A stretch of 64,000 nt of DNA from Guadua angustifolia (Eukaryota; Streptophyta; Magnoliopsida; Poales; Poaceae): the NCBI GenBank assembly GCA_036346375.1, contig CM070512.1, positions 40,656,466-40,720,465 on the forward strand, written 5' to 3'. This document shows positions 32,601-43,775 of the stretch, piece after piece. Under the pieces are notes generated by a model. That model saw only the letters and a program-made list of their open reading frames with translations. It ran no database searches and was not told the DNA's origin. Position numbers and translations under genes: made by a program. Numbering within the stretch: position 1 is the stretch's first letter; each line of letters begins with the position of its first letter.

Positions 32601-35180
32601 TTTTTACATTATTTTGGCCTTAACCGCGGTAGGTTAACTATTTATTTGCTGTTATTGTCTGCACTTTCTTGCATCAAAGAATGCAAGATAAGTTTCGCTT
32701 TAAATATTTTTACATAAATGGTTCTCTATTGACTCCAGGAACCTACTCAAGGTATTCTTACTATTTTATGAGCTATTATGCTATTATTTTGTTAATGGCC
32801 ATAACAAGGTTTATTAATGATTGTGAAGCAAATAATTTAAATTGAGTTAAACATTAGATGATTTTACATATTTGAGTTTATTATGATTCCAGAGACAAAC
32901 AAGGATTTATTTTATAGTTGTAAAAGTTATATTTTTCATATATGCAATAATGACCATAATAGTGTGTTTATCCCATTCTTGATTTTAATAATTGTTCTAT
33001 GATTCAAGAATTGAATATTTTTGTATATTTGAATTCATCTTGGTTTATTTATCATATAAAAATTTATTTTGAAGTTTTATGACCTATTGTCCACAGATTT
33101 AATATGAAGGCCATATTGAGGTTATATTCAAAGTTTAATTCAAATAATTGCTTTGTAGTTCAAAATTTTAATATTTTTGCATATCTAGGATCTTCCTGAT
33201 TCTATATAAATATATAAATTTATTTCACTGATTTCTGAGTAAGGATGCACAAGTTAATAATAATTGAATGTGCTAAGATTGATTGCAAAAACTAAAAATA
33301 CGCTTTCAATAGAAGGAGGCGTCTTCTCTGGTTGAACTGAAGGAGCTGCTCTGGCTGACCTCTGGACCCCGCGCGGTAGTGAGGGAAAGCAGGGGAGCAT
33401 CTAGGGCTGGCCGGCGACGGTCTTCCGGCGATGCTCCGGCGAATGCGACGGCATGGAGAGCATCAGCACGGCAAGGAGCATCCAGGAGTGAAGTCGATTC
33501 GTCAGAAGAATTACCGGAGCGGTGCGCCCACGAGCTCAGTGGAATGGCGGCAATGGCGGCAAGTCGGAGGAGATGGTTAAGGAGATCCTAGCCCAGATTG
33601 ATAGCAGTATGAGTATTAGGGAACACCGGGGAATCCATTTTTGCTGTCACTTCAGAGAAAGAGTTACCGGGTTGAGCTGCCATCGTTGGCCGGTTTTGGA
33701 GAAGAAGGGCGCACGGCGGTGGCACAATTTCACATGAAGGAGCTCGAATGTTTTTGAGGGGATTTGATGCTTGAGGCCTGGTGATGCTCTAGCCCAGAGG
33801 AATTTGAGAATGGTTAGCTCTATTGCTTGAATTGATTTCGGCCCTGAGCTTGGAAGGCCCCTGGTAATGGCGGAAAGAGAAGGGAGTTCTGGCGCTGGCT
33901 TGAGGAAAAGGAAGAAGGAGTGGAGGGGAATGAGAAAGAGGTGCACTGTGATCACTAAAGAGCAACTTATAGCCAAGGATTGCAGTGGATAAGCCTGCCT
34001 GGATGCACTGAATCTCGGTTGTGAGCTTCTCCAGACACGACAACGGAAATGGCGAGCTCAACTGCTACAGTATGGCGCGAGAGAGTCAAGGACGAACGTG
34101 GCGACGATTGTGGCTGAGCTGAGGCGAGGCTGACGCTGAAGACACGACCAATCGAAGAGGTGATTCACTGAACGGGCTGGTCAAGCTGCGCTGGACATCA
34201 GAGTCTTCCGCTCGGTCACAAGAACAGAGGGACGAAGAAGATGACAAGTGGGCCTGGGGACCACTGACAGTGAGGTTAGGTGCCAAAAGAAAGAGTTCCG
34301 GTTTGGATGCTTCTAGTTCCGATTTTACTGTGCTGTCAAATGGGAGTAGAAAATTTCCAAACTTTTTGACCATGGTCTATGAATATATTTTGATGCCTGG
34401 TAAAATTTTTAGGTTAAAATGAGTTACCAAAAAATTGATAATATTCTGACAATAGTGACTGCTCCTAATTTCTTGTTTCGGATTTTGATTTTTGATTGAG
34501 ATCAATTGAAGTCTATTATTTTTGAAATTTTGTTTTTCAAATTAATTTGGTCTCAGAATGCTTCTGTAAAATTTTTAAGCCTAAATATGGTTCCATTATT
34601 TTATGAAAATTCTGACATTGCAATTTCTAGATTTTTAGGGTTTCTGTTTTTAAATTTGGAAAAGTCTTAAATGTCATTATTAATTTATGATATTATTTCT
34701 GGAGGTGTAAATAGATTTGATATTTCCATGGTAATTTTTACAGCTCCATATGAGGTATATAAATATTTTATAAATTCTGACAATGCTTTGTTTTGATTTA
34801 AAAGTTGTCTTTCTAATTTACCTCTTCATTATTCTATGTGTAAAATTCCAATTGCTGGATAAAATGGTTTACTTACATGCTCAGGGTTCTCATGGCAATT
34901 TTCTAAATTTTTACTTTTTACATTTTGCATTTTCCTCTTCTTCTTTCTTTATTTCCCTTTAGCTTGATTTTGCTTGCAACACAAAAATCCAAATAAGAAA
35001 AACAATACTCAGAAGTTCCAGAAATATTCACAATCAAATTTAAATATTATATTTTTACTGTTCTAGAATTTTCGGGCTGGTACAACTCGACACGTCATTC
35101 AGGTGTCTACAAAGCTTGTGGAGGTCCACATAGGATGGACCCAATGAAGCTAAAGCATATTTATAAGTTTCCGGTATCCA
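29700..35180 (+). pseudogene. ULP1-like (C48 peptidase) gene of the CACTA element, split by a solo LTR
   Basis: The 5' part, 29,700-29,833, reads RFHWVLLVIIPRQNWVIYID and HDLAPIRDLL, the catalytic-His region of transposon-borne ULP1-like proteases. It stops at ACTCG, where a 5.25-kb LTR is inserted. After the LTR and its duplicated ACTCG, about 35,085-35,180 continues with LLDTSFR and then, one frameshift on, VYKACGGPHRMDPMKLKHIY and KFP, which precede the catalytic Cys region in the family. ULP1-like domains are common passengers of plant CACTA and Mutator elements. The TNP2 pseudogene upstream is on the same strand. Confidence 0.75.
29834..35084 (-). mobile_element. Solo LTR, 5,251 bp, with perfect 5-bp target-site duplication ACTCG
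   Basis: ACTCG occurs at 29,829-29,833 and 35,085-35,089, exactly flanking DNA that begins TGTACATGACC and ends GGCTGGTACA (minus sense TGTACCAGCC...GTCATGTACA). Removing it reconnects the ULP1-like gene. The interior has no gag-pol. It shows the make-up of the other long gypsy LTRs in this window: a conserved block at 30,560-30,720, a hairpin GAGTAC-TTTC-GTACTC at 30,183-30,198, a GC-rich island at about 33,300-34,380 with only spurious frames, and AT-rich ends. It could be a solo LTR or an LTR with an unnoticed nested insertion; 5.25 kb is long but within the range known for grass gypsy LTRs. Confidence 0.85.
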
Positions 35181-36182
35181 CTAGTACGCAATAATCCTTC
35201 ACACTCCATAATAATACCTTTAGAACTAATTAACCTATTATATTTTGGCAGTGCCACTAGCAACCAAAGGGCATTAATTTATATACACGCAAGACTTTAC
35301 TTTTCCTATTGATAGGCTTGGCAATGAGCTAATATAGAACTCCTCATTGGTTCAAAGAAGACCGATGTCATAGATATTATCAATCTTGCAACAATTGTTG
35401 CCACTTATTAATTTATATACACACAAGACTTTACTCTTTCTATTGACAGGCTTGGCAATGAGCTAAATCTGTGTTGGAACAGACTGGTCTACTAGGTATT
35501 CGACGACAACTTTGTGCCTTCTTGATGTATGAGGTCATTCATCCAAAAGGCAAATGCCCCTCAAGCCTCGCTTGAAGAGTTGTGAATTTGTTAGATACCG
35601 TTTGGATTAATTTGTGAACCTTGTGCTGTGAATTTATGAGTTGTAGTTCTAAATTTAATTGGTTTTTATGTATGTGAGTTGATTTCTGAAATGGTTGCGT
35701 TGTACATTATATGTGCGATTAGAGTTGAATTCTAAAATGGATGCGTTGTATGTTCATATGTGATCCAAATTAATTTCTGAAATGTATGTCATAATAATAT
35801 TGCTGGTGATGCTCTATATTATCTTTTATTTCAGAGAGCATGGCTAGCACTTCCTGAGGCTAGCCAATAAATCAAAATTTAGTAAAAAAAATGAAAAATC
35901 AACATCACAGACGGTTCTAAAAAGAATCGTCTTGGAATAAGCCCACATCCCAGACGGTTCTAATTTGGAACCGTCTATGATGATACTACATCCCAGATGG
36001 TTCCAATTTGGAACCATCTGGGATGTGTTTTTTACTGACGGTTGGAAAACCGTCTGTGATGACCTATTGTCATTATTGATAGTTTGATGCAGACAGTTCA
36101 CAAAACCATCTGTGATATGGTTTCTGAGCTCTCTATGATGTGGGGTTGTACAGTAGTATCGGTTCGGGCTTCTGGTGATAGT
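35181..36182 (+). repeat. 3' end of the TNP2 CACTA element: direct duplication and subterminal hairpins
   Basis: A 65-bp segment is duplicated at 35,273-35,338 and 35,407-35,470 (shared gcttggcaatgagctaa). From about 35,900 to 36,120 the subterminal motif CACAGACGGTT occurs repeatedly in both orientations, including a perfect 19-bp-arm palindrome at 35,988-36,026. The presumed terminus (minus sense ACTATCACCAGAAGCCCGA) lies near 36,179. Confidence 0.6.
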
Positions 36183-36595
36183 TGACTGAAACAAGCTAAT
36201 CTAAAAAGTACAGGTTTGTTTGCATGACTTTTTTCCTTTTGCGATTAGCATGGCTTTTTTAGTTTACTCTGCATTGATTTCATTAGCCTTTGAGATGCAT
36301 ATGTATGATCAATGGTGAAGCTAGGATTAAAATAAAGGGTGAGCTCAAAGAACTAAGTTAAATTGAGACAAACATACCAAATATAATCCTATGCAATTCA
36401 AATTCATATAAATAAAAAAGAAGTGTGGTAGGAAAGCAAAATATAATAAAGGTACCTAGCTAATAGAAATGCATCCCAAAAACACATGAATATACATCCA
36501 AAGCGATCTGTATATCAAAATTTGCAAAATTAGTGATACAATCATAAATTATAAATGGTTATGAATATTCAAAATTAAATAAAGCATATCACTAA

Positions 36596-37774
36596 GATGC
36601 TAGCTTGAATCACGGGGCAAATTCATTCTACGAGTTTCCATGCTTTGGAAGCTTTTTATAATTCTAGCATCATCAATGTATGTAAATATCTCTCGCTCGA
36701 TGTAGCATACCATCAAGTCATTGAGCTAGTTATCCGCTACTTTGTTGCACAAATCTATTTTGATAATATTCATTGCTGAAAATATTCTCTCAACAGATAC
36801 CGTTGCTACCAGAAGGATCAATGTCAACTCAATAAGGCAATATACCAATGAAAAAGTTCTATCTTTTTTGTTTCAACCATCATGTCAGCAAATTTTGAAA
36901 TATCATGACATCCATGAAATTCACCGCTTTTCCTAATAATGAGAATGAAAGGTTTGAAGCTAACTTCTTAATAAGATTTGGTTAACTACCGTGAAATCAT
37001 CAGCATAATCTCAGAAGTCAAACAAGTTTATCAATATTAAACTTAGAGAGGAGTCAATTGGATCAAGAAAAGACATGCATACCAATAATTCCGAGGAAAC
37101 TTTGTTGAAGCGATGATTCATCTCATGCATAAGATGCATTAAGAGTAGCATTAAAAATGTCAACTTTGTAATAATGATGTTGTCACTACATGCTTTCAAC
37201 ATATAGATTTATCCATTACTCCAATAGTATCATCCATGTTTGGCACATTAATTCCATAGGCCTCACAAAAGCTTGTAATTTGTTCGAACAATGACTCCCA
37301 CCCATTCTCTCACATATCTTATGAGCGTTCTTGCACATCTGTATCAAGCTCATAGTTTGAACAATGTCTTGTTGCTTTCTTTGCAAAGCAAGTAATTGCT
37401 CATTTGTAATGCTCAACAAGGTTACTAAGAATTGCATGATGATTACAAATTCAAAATATTCTCTTTTTTGGCAAACCTACTTGCTCCACCATAACTTGAG
37501 TTTTGACATGCATTTTCACTTATAAGCTCTAGCACATCCACCATTGCCTCCCACATTTGGTATATATGAAGCAATGTTCTGAGGTTTGAGCTCCACCGAG
37601 TATCTCCAGGTCTAGCTAGGCCAACTTCCTGATGCAACCCTGTCCTAGCTAAAATCAAACCATTCTCCAATTTCTGCAACAATGCATCATGATGCTTTTC
37701 AATTAAACTTCTGTTCATTTGCAGTAGTTTCTATAAGGGGAACATAGTTAAAGACATTGTCAACCCTACTACAC
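36596..37774 (-). pseudogene. hAT-superfamily transposase (ZMYM1/TTF-type), degenerate
   Basis: Read on the minus strand: EKHHDALLQKLENG, GLHQEVGLARPGDTRWSSNL and VLELISENA (37,718-37,470). Then LSITNEQLLALQRKQQDIVQ (37,437-37,370), HEMNHRFNKVSSELLVCMSF (about 37,120-37,050), and the C-terminal dimerisation segment with TVSVERIFSAMNIIK and DNxLNDLMVCYIEREIF (36,860-36,690). This is the order of plant hAT transposases with a TTF zinc finger. Frameshifts and stops lie between the blocks. The N-terminal zinc finger and DDE start are missing because a gypsy LTR begins at 37,775. Confidence 0.85.
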
Positions 37775-39263
37775 TGTCCCCAGATAGTGCGCTTTAGCAA
37801 TTATTACACCAACTCCTGAAGTGTTATTGATCTTGCTAGAAGCACGATCAACCTGACCACGAAGGCCTTTGTCCTTGCAAGAAACCAAAGAACAAGCAAG
37901 AACAAGATGAACAAGCAACTGAATTGCAAGGAAATTGAATTGTTCAATCTGAAACTCAAGAAAAGGTGGGGTTTTGAAGACAGTAATTCAGGCAGTTTAG
38001 CTAACACGCGCGATTACAGCAAGAAGTAGCAAAGCTGACTTTCAATCTAACAAAACTTGAACCCTAATAGAGGCGGCGGCAACTAGCTATTTATGAGGGA
38101 AAGGGGCAATGGAACTCTGCCAAAACAGATGGAGGCCGACTACAACTCAAATTACAAGGCCCAAGGCTCACGTCAATTCGGACTGGAAAAGTGACATCGC
38201 TTGTTTTGCAGATTCCCATCGACTCGGATGGAATTTGGGGATGATTCTAGATCCATTGGAAAGTAGACTTGATAAGATTTCAGTGAAGTACAAGAACACT
38301 CCAAATGGAGTCTAGATTTAGTCGGTACAGCTAAACAAGTTAGCCCTATCCTAGAGTTGAAACTGAACCCAACTCGTGCACTCTTCTTCTATCCTTCAGC
38401 TTGCATGGTTCCTCGCCCTGGTTCCTAAGGAGAAGGACAACATCACAAGAATTAAATAGTATTCTATTTGTTAAAATATTTATATGTAGCCCGAGGAATG
38501 CATTCACCTGGTAATTGAGTTGACGTGCACGAGCTAGAGTAATTAGTCCTTGTATTACAGCAGTGGTTTCAAATTGATGTGTAGGCGTGGCTGTATTCAT
38601 GGAAGTGATGTCCTCATTATCCTCTCCTTCTTGCATTTGAGTCGTCCTCGACTCAAGCTCATCCTCTTCTCCCAAGTATGGCTTTAAATATGCAATGTTA
38701 AATTTGAGACTAATCCCAAAATCTGCAGGCAACTCAAGCTTATATGCATTATCGTTTATCCTCTTCAATACTTTAAAAGGACCATCAGCTCTAGGAATCA
38801 ACTTAGACTTTCTTAACTCAGGAAAACAATCCTTTCTCAAGTGCAACCAAACAAGGTAACTAGGTTCAAAAATTACATGCTTCCTTCCTTTACTAGCAGC
38901 AAGATTATATTTCTCATTCATAGACTCAATGTTTGTTTTAGTTGTCTCATGCATTTTTAACATTAGTTCAGCACGTTGTGTAGCATCAAGATTCAACTTC
39001 TCTGAAGGTGGAATAGGTAACAAGTCAATGGGAGTATGAGGAACAAAGCCATACACAATCTCAAAAGGGCACAACATAGTGGTAGAATGTAGCGAACGAT
39101 TATACGCAAATTCAATATGAGGCAAGCATTCATCCCACATCTAATGTTTTGTTTCAAAACAGCCCTAAGAATGGTAGACAAAATTCTATTGACAAATTCT
39201 GTTTGCCCATCAATTTGGGGATGTGTAGGATCAAGGATAATCGACTTTTGTTTGCCCATCAGT
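37775..39263 (-). mobile_element. Truncated Ty3/gypsy element: integrase C-terminus plus 3' LTR
   Basis: The minus-strand order is integrase, then LTR. The LTR 3' end is CTGGGGACA at 37,775, at the junction with the hAT transposase. A TATA-like CATAAATAG lies near 38,090. The inner LTR border is not clear and is probably near 38,350-38,600, overlapping the end of pol. The upstream part of the element is cut off near 39,264 by the copia LTR. Confidence 0.7.
38346..39259 (-). pseudogene. gypsy integrase core end and C-terminal domain
   Basis: The first part (39,259-39,140) reads THPQIDGQTEFVNRILSTIL, the integrase segment around the catalytic Glu region. After a frameshift a 264-codon frame (39,140-38,346) reads WDECLPHIEFAYNRSLHSTT, then KHVIFEPSYLVWLHLRKDCF, RADGPFKVLKRINDNAYKLE, and FNIAYLKPYLGEEDE. 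It then has an acidic tail with TRAxARQLNYQVNAFLG-type text. No chromodomain follows. The frame is long and clean, so decay is recent apart from the single shift. Confidence 0.85.
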
Positions 39264-40610
39264 TTGCTAATAGGAGGTTTCTAAATTTTTAATCCTAATT
39301 GCACTTTGTTAAAATTCTAAGTAAAGTTTGAAATAAATGAAAATTTACAATTATGACTTCTAATGATCATAAGTACTCTTAGCAAATTAAGTACGAGCAA
39401 TAAAGGATTCTAGCTTCAAATATACTCAAGTTTCTAGAAATAAGAATTTAGCACAAGAATAATAAATGCAAGTCACAAGAAGATGAAAGACAAGAATTTT
39501 ATCCCATGGTCTCGGAGACTTGTTGATCTCCCCTAATCCACGTTGAGGTGACTTGAACTCCTTCAAGCCAGCTCCACCCGCTTGAGCCTTCCTCGATCAC
39601 TCGTGATAGCTCTTACCCACTCCGGATAGGCGAGCTCCTTGCCATCACAACCAATCAGATCTTCTCACAAGCTTCCTTAAGAAGATTACTGATCCCACTT
39701 GTCTCCAAGCCATCTAGGAGGTAGCAACCTCCAAGAGTAATGAGTCTTGACGCTTGCTCGAGGTCAAAAATGAGTGTCTAAGGCTCAATACTAAATGCAC
39801 CACTCAATTTTTGCTCCTAACTCTCTCAAAGTGTGAATTGAATGCACAAGAGTTTTAGAGACTAGCTAGAACTCAAATGTATTCAATGAGGTCCAATTCT
39901 TGCTCTAAAATGTAGATAGGGGGTATTTATAACCCACACCAACCAATTCTAACCGTTGCCCAAAAGATGGCCAAAATCGTCCTGAGGGACCGGTCATACC
40001 GCCACATCGCTGGTATGATCGGAGGGGGTCCGGTCATACTGCTGGCCGGTATGACCGGAGGCTCCCTGGTCATACAGCCCTCCCTAGTGCCAAAAACACA
40101 AGTTCTGTAAAAAACGCACCGGGAGGGGGGGCGGTCACACCGGTGGCCAGTATGACCGGAGAGGGTCCGGTCATACCGCCCTTACCAGGTGCCAAAACAC
40201 CCCTTATATGAAAAACACACCGCCCTTGAGCCCAATCATACCGGCCCCACTACATCAAAAAATGCCAATTTATCCTTTTGATTTCTCTTTTGAATATATT
40301 TTCACAGAAGTGTCTAATTGCATATGATTTGAGCCTTGACACTTTTATTAACATCAAACACACGACAAAGATACCTCTTAATAGTACGACACCTATTCTA
40401 GTAATCCATTCTTTTTCTCCAATCACCGAGATCGGCAAAAGCTATGAAAAGGTCCTTAAGTAATGCGTTGATTTTCTATTCATGCTTCCTTGTCATCGAA
40501 TCTTGGATCAACCTATTTTCAAAATACTCAAACTGAAAATGTTAATCCTTTAAACCATAATTGTTATTAATTACCAAAACCAAATCGAATTAGGGGCCTA
40601 GATGCTTTCA
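39264..40610 (-). repeat. 3' LTR of the copia element (about 1.35 kb)
   Basis: On the minus strand it starts TGAAAGCATCTAGGCCCC at 40,610, directly after the polypurine tract. The far end is placed at the TG at 39,264, where gypsy integrase text stops; that border is uncertain by about 20 bp. Several copies of the imperfect palindrome CCGGTCATACCG / CGGTATGACCGG lie at 39,980-40,250. Confidence 0.7.
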
Positions 40611-40627
40611 ATCTTCCCCTTTTTGGT
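40611..40627 (-). other. Polypurine tract of the copia element
   Basis: The minus strand reads ACCAAAAAGGGGAAGAT directly before the LTR start; it primes plus-strand DNA synthesis in this family. Confidence 0.75.
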
Positions 40628-40745
40628 AATTGATGACAATCCTTATGTGAGAATCAAGTTAATTTTGAATTTTTGAGTACACAACTAGAAGAACAAGTTG
40701 TATACTCAAAAGCTTTTGTTTTAACAATATTTTTCCTTTAGGATT

Positions 40746-41210
40746 TGTCGACGTTTGTTGTCGTCAATAATGAAAACAGGGCTAGGCGCTGCATCTAAAT
40801 TCGATGGTAGCACAAGACGCAAGAATTATACAGTTCGGGCTCTCACGGAGGAGATAATACCCTAGTCCTGTGCTCTAGGATTATGTGTGTCTAGCCTATT
40901 GTAGATGATCTGATGTTCATGATGCTACCTTACCCCCCTTTATATAGCAGAGGGGTGCGGTTACAAAGGAGAGTCCTAATCGGTTACAAGATGGAGATTG
41001 TATCTCTTTCCTTATTCACTAAATATAATAACGACCAGGATTATAATCATACCCGGTCTAAACAAGGGTGGTTACCATCTTTAGAGTCCTTGTGTCGCAC
41101 ACGTTGGAAATGGCCCAAGTGGTACCCATCTTTGTGTTGTCAGTCCGGCCCATCCCTTCTTGGTTGGTCCGTTCATCCTGCCTTATAGGCACCCGGGGTC
41201 CATGCACTCC
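40746..41210. repeat. LTR-like insertion (about 465 bp) within the copia 3' region
   Basis: It begins TGTCGACGTTTGTTGTCG and shows the block ttcgggctctcacggaggagataataccc, the same layout as the Tat LTRs (ttcgggcctctcacaggggagataac). It carries a tatatag motif near 40,943. The right border, near 41,210, and any target duplication could not be fixed, so it may be a truncated LTR. Confidence 0.5.
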
Positions 41211-41698
41211 ACAGGAGTGGGAAGAGTGTTAGGCACAAAACATTATTAAAACAACAATATTTAATTTAAAACTCCCCCTAAATATGTGCATATGGGTGAA
41301 GAGTTGTCATTTACACATTTGAGATTTTGAGAATTTGGACGGAGTTTCCCTTTAAATATCGAATCCGAGGATAACAATATATAAGCAATGAATACATTAG
41401 GCATAAAAGAATAGGAGAAAATGATCACGACAACAAATAAATATTTAGCAACTAAGATACATAATCATTCAAAGCAACACAAGCATCCAAAAGCAATAAA
41501 AGATACCATAGGCCAAAAAACACAAACACAACCAATAACCAAAGTAATGAGGTTCATTAGCTTACAACCATAATATATAAAAGGCTAAAACATTTAAGCT
41601 AATCCTTGAAGTCCTAATCTTCACTTCACTTCACTTCACTTCATCAATTCTCCCCCTTTGGCATCAAAGACCAAAAAGGGAAGTCTAGTGAAAGCTCA
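41211..41698. other. Copia 3' untranslated region
   Basis: No ORF. The minus strand contains a second purine-rich run (GATGCCAAAGGGGGAGAATT, about 41,669-41,645), characteristic of SIRE/Maximus elements, and a (TCACT)n microsatellite at about 41,619-41,642. Confidence 0.6.
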
Positions 41699-42808
41699 AG
41701 ATGAAGGAGGCGGCGGAGGATCTGGAGTACGACGAGCTTCGAAGCAGTGAAAGGAGACAGGAGCCTGCTGAGAGCGATACTCCTCGAAGGAAGTGCGAAG
41801 CTTGGTGATGGTAGAGTCAATGGAGTCCAAGTGACCATGAACCTCCTCAATAGCTTGACGAGTCTGCGATTGATACTCCTCAACCCGAGCAAAATTGCTC
41901 ATCATATCAGAACAAAGACTTGCAAAACTACTCATCATGGCACTGTGTAGCAAGTCAAAATTCTCATGTGCCACACACGAATAATCATCTACCGGATGAG
42001 CTCGAGATTCTTCTTCTCCATCACCCTACTGTGGTGGCTCATTGTGATGATGATCGACCCTCTGAACCTAAGGACCAGGTTCTCGTGGATTATATGATTT
42101 GTGGGCACTGCCACAACCACCACAGTACCCCGTCACCCTTTTTATGATCATCATGATATAGGGGGCGAACCAAATTCTTTTGCCTCGATCACCAGCAAAA
42201 GAGTGCATTTCCCGAATAATAAAATCAACCACATTGAACTTTTCTTTCTTCATGATTTTATATATAATATTCCAAGCATAGCCTCTAATCTCATCGAAAT
42301 TACCGCTCTTGGAATGAACGGTAACTCGCACAATCCTATTTATGAGGCTAGATGTTGGGAGGAGATGAGCCATCTTACCAGGCCTTCTGACGCAAGCTGC
42401 TAGGTCATAGAAGCTGAACTGCTCAGAGAGAGGTAAAGTGGAATCACTATGAATCTTAGGCTGAACACTGTGGTAGATGCCCCAGGTTTGCTGAATCTCC
42501 ACTTTAGATGTTGTGTATACCACTAAGTCAGTCATCCATGTGATCTCATCAAAAGAGTCAGAAACATGAAGGGTGGCATAGAATTGATGAATCATGTCCT
42601 CATTGTAATCACATTTCGTACTAACGAATGATGCAAGGTCAGCACCATGGAAGAGCTCAGGCACCCCAACAAATAGAGAAATCTTCCTTATATGATCCCA
42701 ACTTATCCACTTATGTTCTGCAAATTCGTTGTTCAAATAAATTTCATGATATACTTTTTGCTGGAAGATGGTTCTAAATTTATCCAGAGTAGCACTGCGA
42801 GGGAGCAT
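41699..42808 (-). pseudogene. Env-position ORF of the copia element, two in-frame stops
   Basis: A minus-strand frame from 42,808 is open for 246 codons (LPRSATLDKFRTIFQQKVYH to GCGSAHKSYNPREPGP), stops at 42,068-42,070, meets another TAG at 42,026-42,028, then continues to about 41,699. The last part is heptad-like (VEEYQSQTRQAIEEVHGHLD, ITKLRTSFEEYRSQQ) and ends in a proline run. The position, between RNase H and the 3' LTR, and the C-terminal coiled coil match the envelope-like ORF of SIRE/Maximus elements. I see no clear signal peptide or membrane span, so an envelope function is not supported and it may instead be a captured plant protein. Confidence 0.6.
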
Positions 42809-43775
42809 GTATTGATTTGCCTATCGAAGCGAAAAATATTTCTCTCCCTTGATATTTCTCAAATCCATAGTGAGCTGGAAGTCATCAAAATTCTCTTCCT
42901 CATTTTCTGACTCTTCACTCCCACTGTCATTGTTCTCGAAGTATACATCCATGCTGTCATCTTCCTCACTGGATTCTGCAATAGCCTTCTTCCCTTTTCT
43001 TCCTCGAGAAACCCCACCAAGTTCTTCTTAAACTCTCAACCAAATTTCCCTATCCCTTGCAACACGAATTTGAGAGTCTTCACTATCACTCTCATGAGAT
43101 AAGGGAACACCCCTTCCTCGCGTTGATTTTCAGATTACCCCGCCGCCGCAAGGAGAAGGAAGATTCTTGGTCCTCGGCATGGTGACTCGTGAAACAAGGG
43201 ATTTTGAAATGAGAAACAAGGTTTGAATGCCCTAGAGGTGGATTATAACTCAAATGTGACAAGAGTATGCAGAAATAAATTTCTAAGCCAGCAACCCCGA
43301 TCATACCGCCCAGGGGGCTGGTAGCACCGAACATGGGCGGTGCTACCACCCAGGGGTCAGTATGACCGGCCGCACGGTGCCCTTTTTCCCAAATTTACAA
43401 AATCTCGAGTTTTGAGTAGATCGATCCTTTGAATGGCACATATAGACCTTAGAAGTCAATAATCTACTCAATACTCTCAAGGATTTCAATTTATTTTTCA
43501 TAATTTTGCCACATTATACATCAAACCCTAAAAGTTCAAAAAGATACCTAGGTCATAGGATTGCAAGGAATTTCGAGAAGAGTGAAGGGGATTGATACCT
43601 TGAAACAGAGGGTTGAGATGAGAGTGAAGTATTTGATGGAGAGACTTGAATCAAGTTGTTTCTTCATCGGAGATTTTGAGGAGAAAAGAGTTCTTGAGAA
43701 GGGAGAGAGAGAGAAAAGGAAGAGAGGGGTACGGGTTGGCTAAAAAGGAAAAAGAAAGAGGGGCAAGGGACAGTC
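42809..43775. other. Copia internal DNA upstream of the env-position ORF
   Basis: No clear gene. On the minus strand 43,020-42,840 is acidic and serine-rich and may be an upstream extension of the env-position ORF. Two further copies of the GGTCATACCG-type motif are at about 43,270-43,370. Confidence 0.45.

Noticed and set aside
33379..34373. Cluster of open frames inside the 5.25-kb LTR
   Set aside because: Same LTR GC-island effect; no start context, splice structure or protein similarity.
41619..41642. (TCACT)n run as a CRISPR-like or satellite array
   Set aside because: It is a 5-bp microsatellite of about five units, with no spacers.
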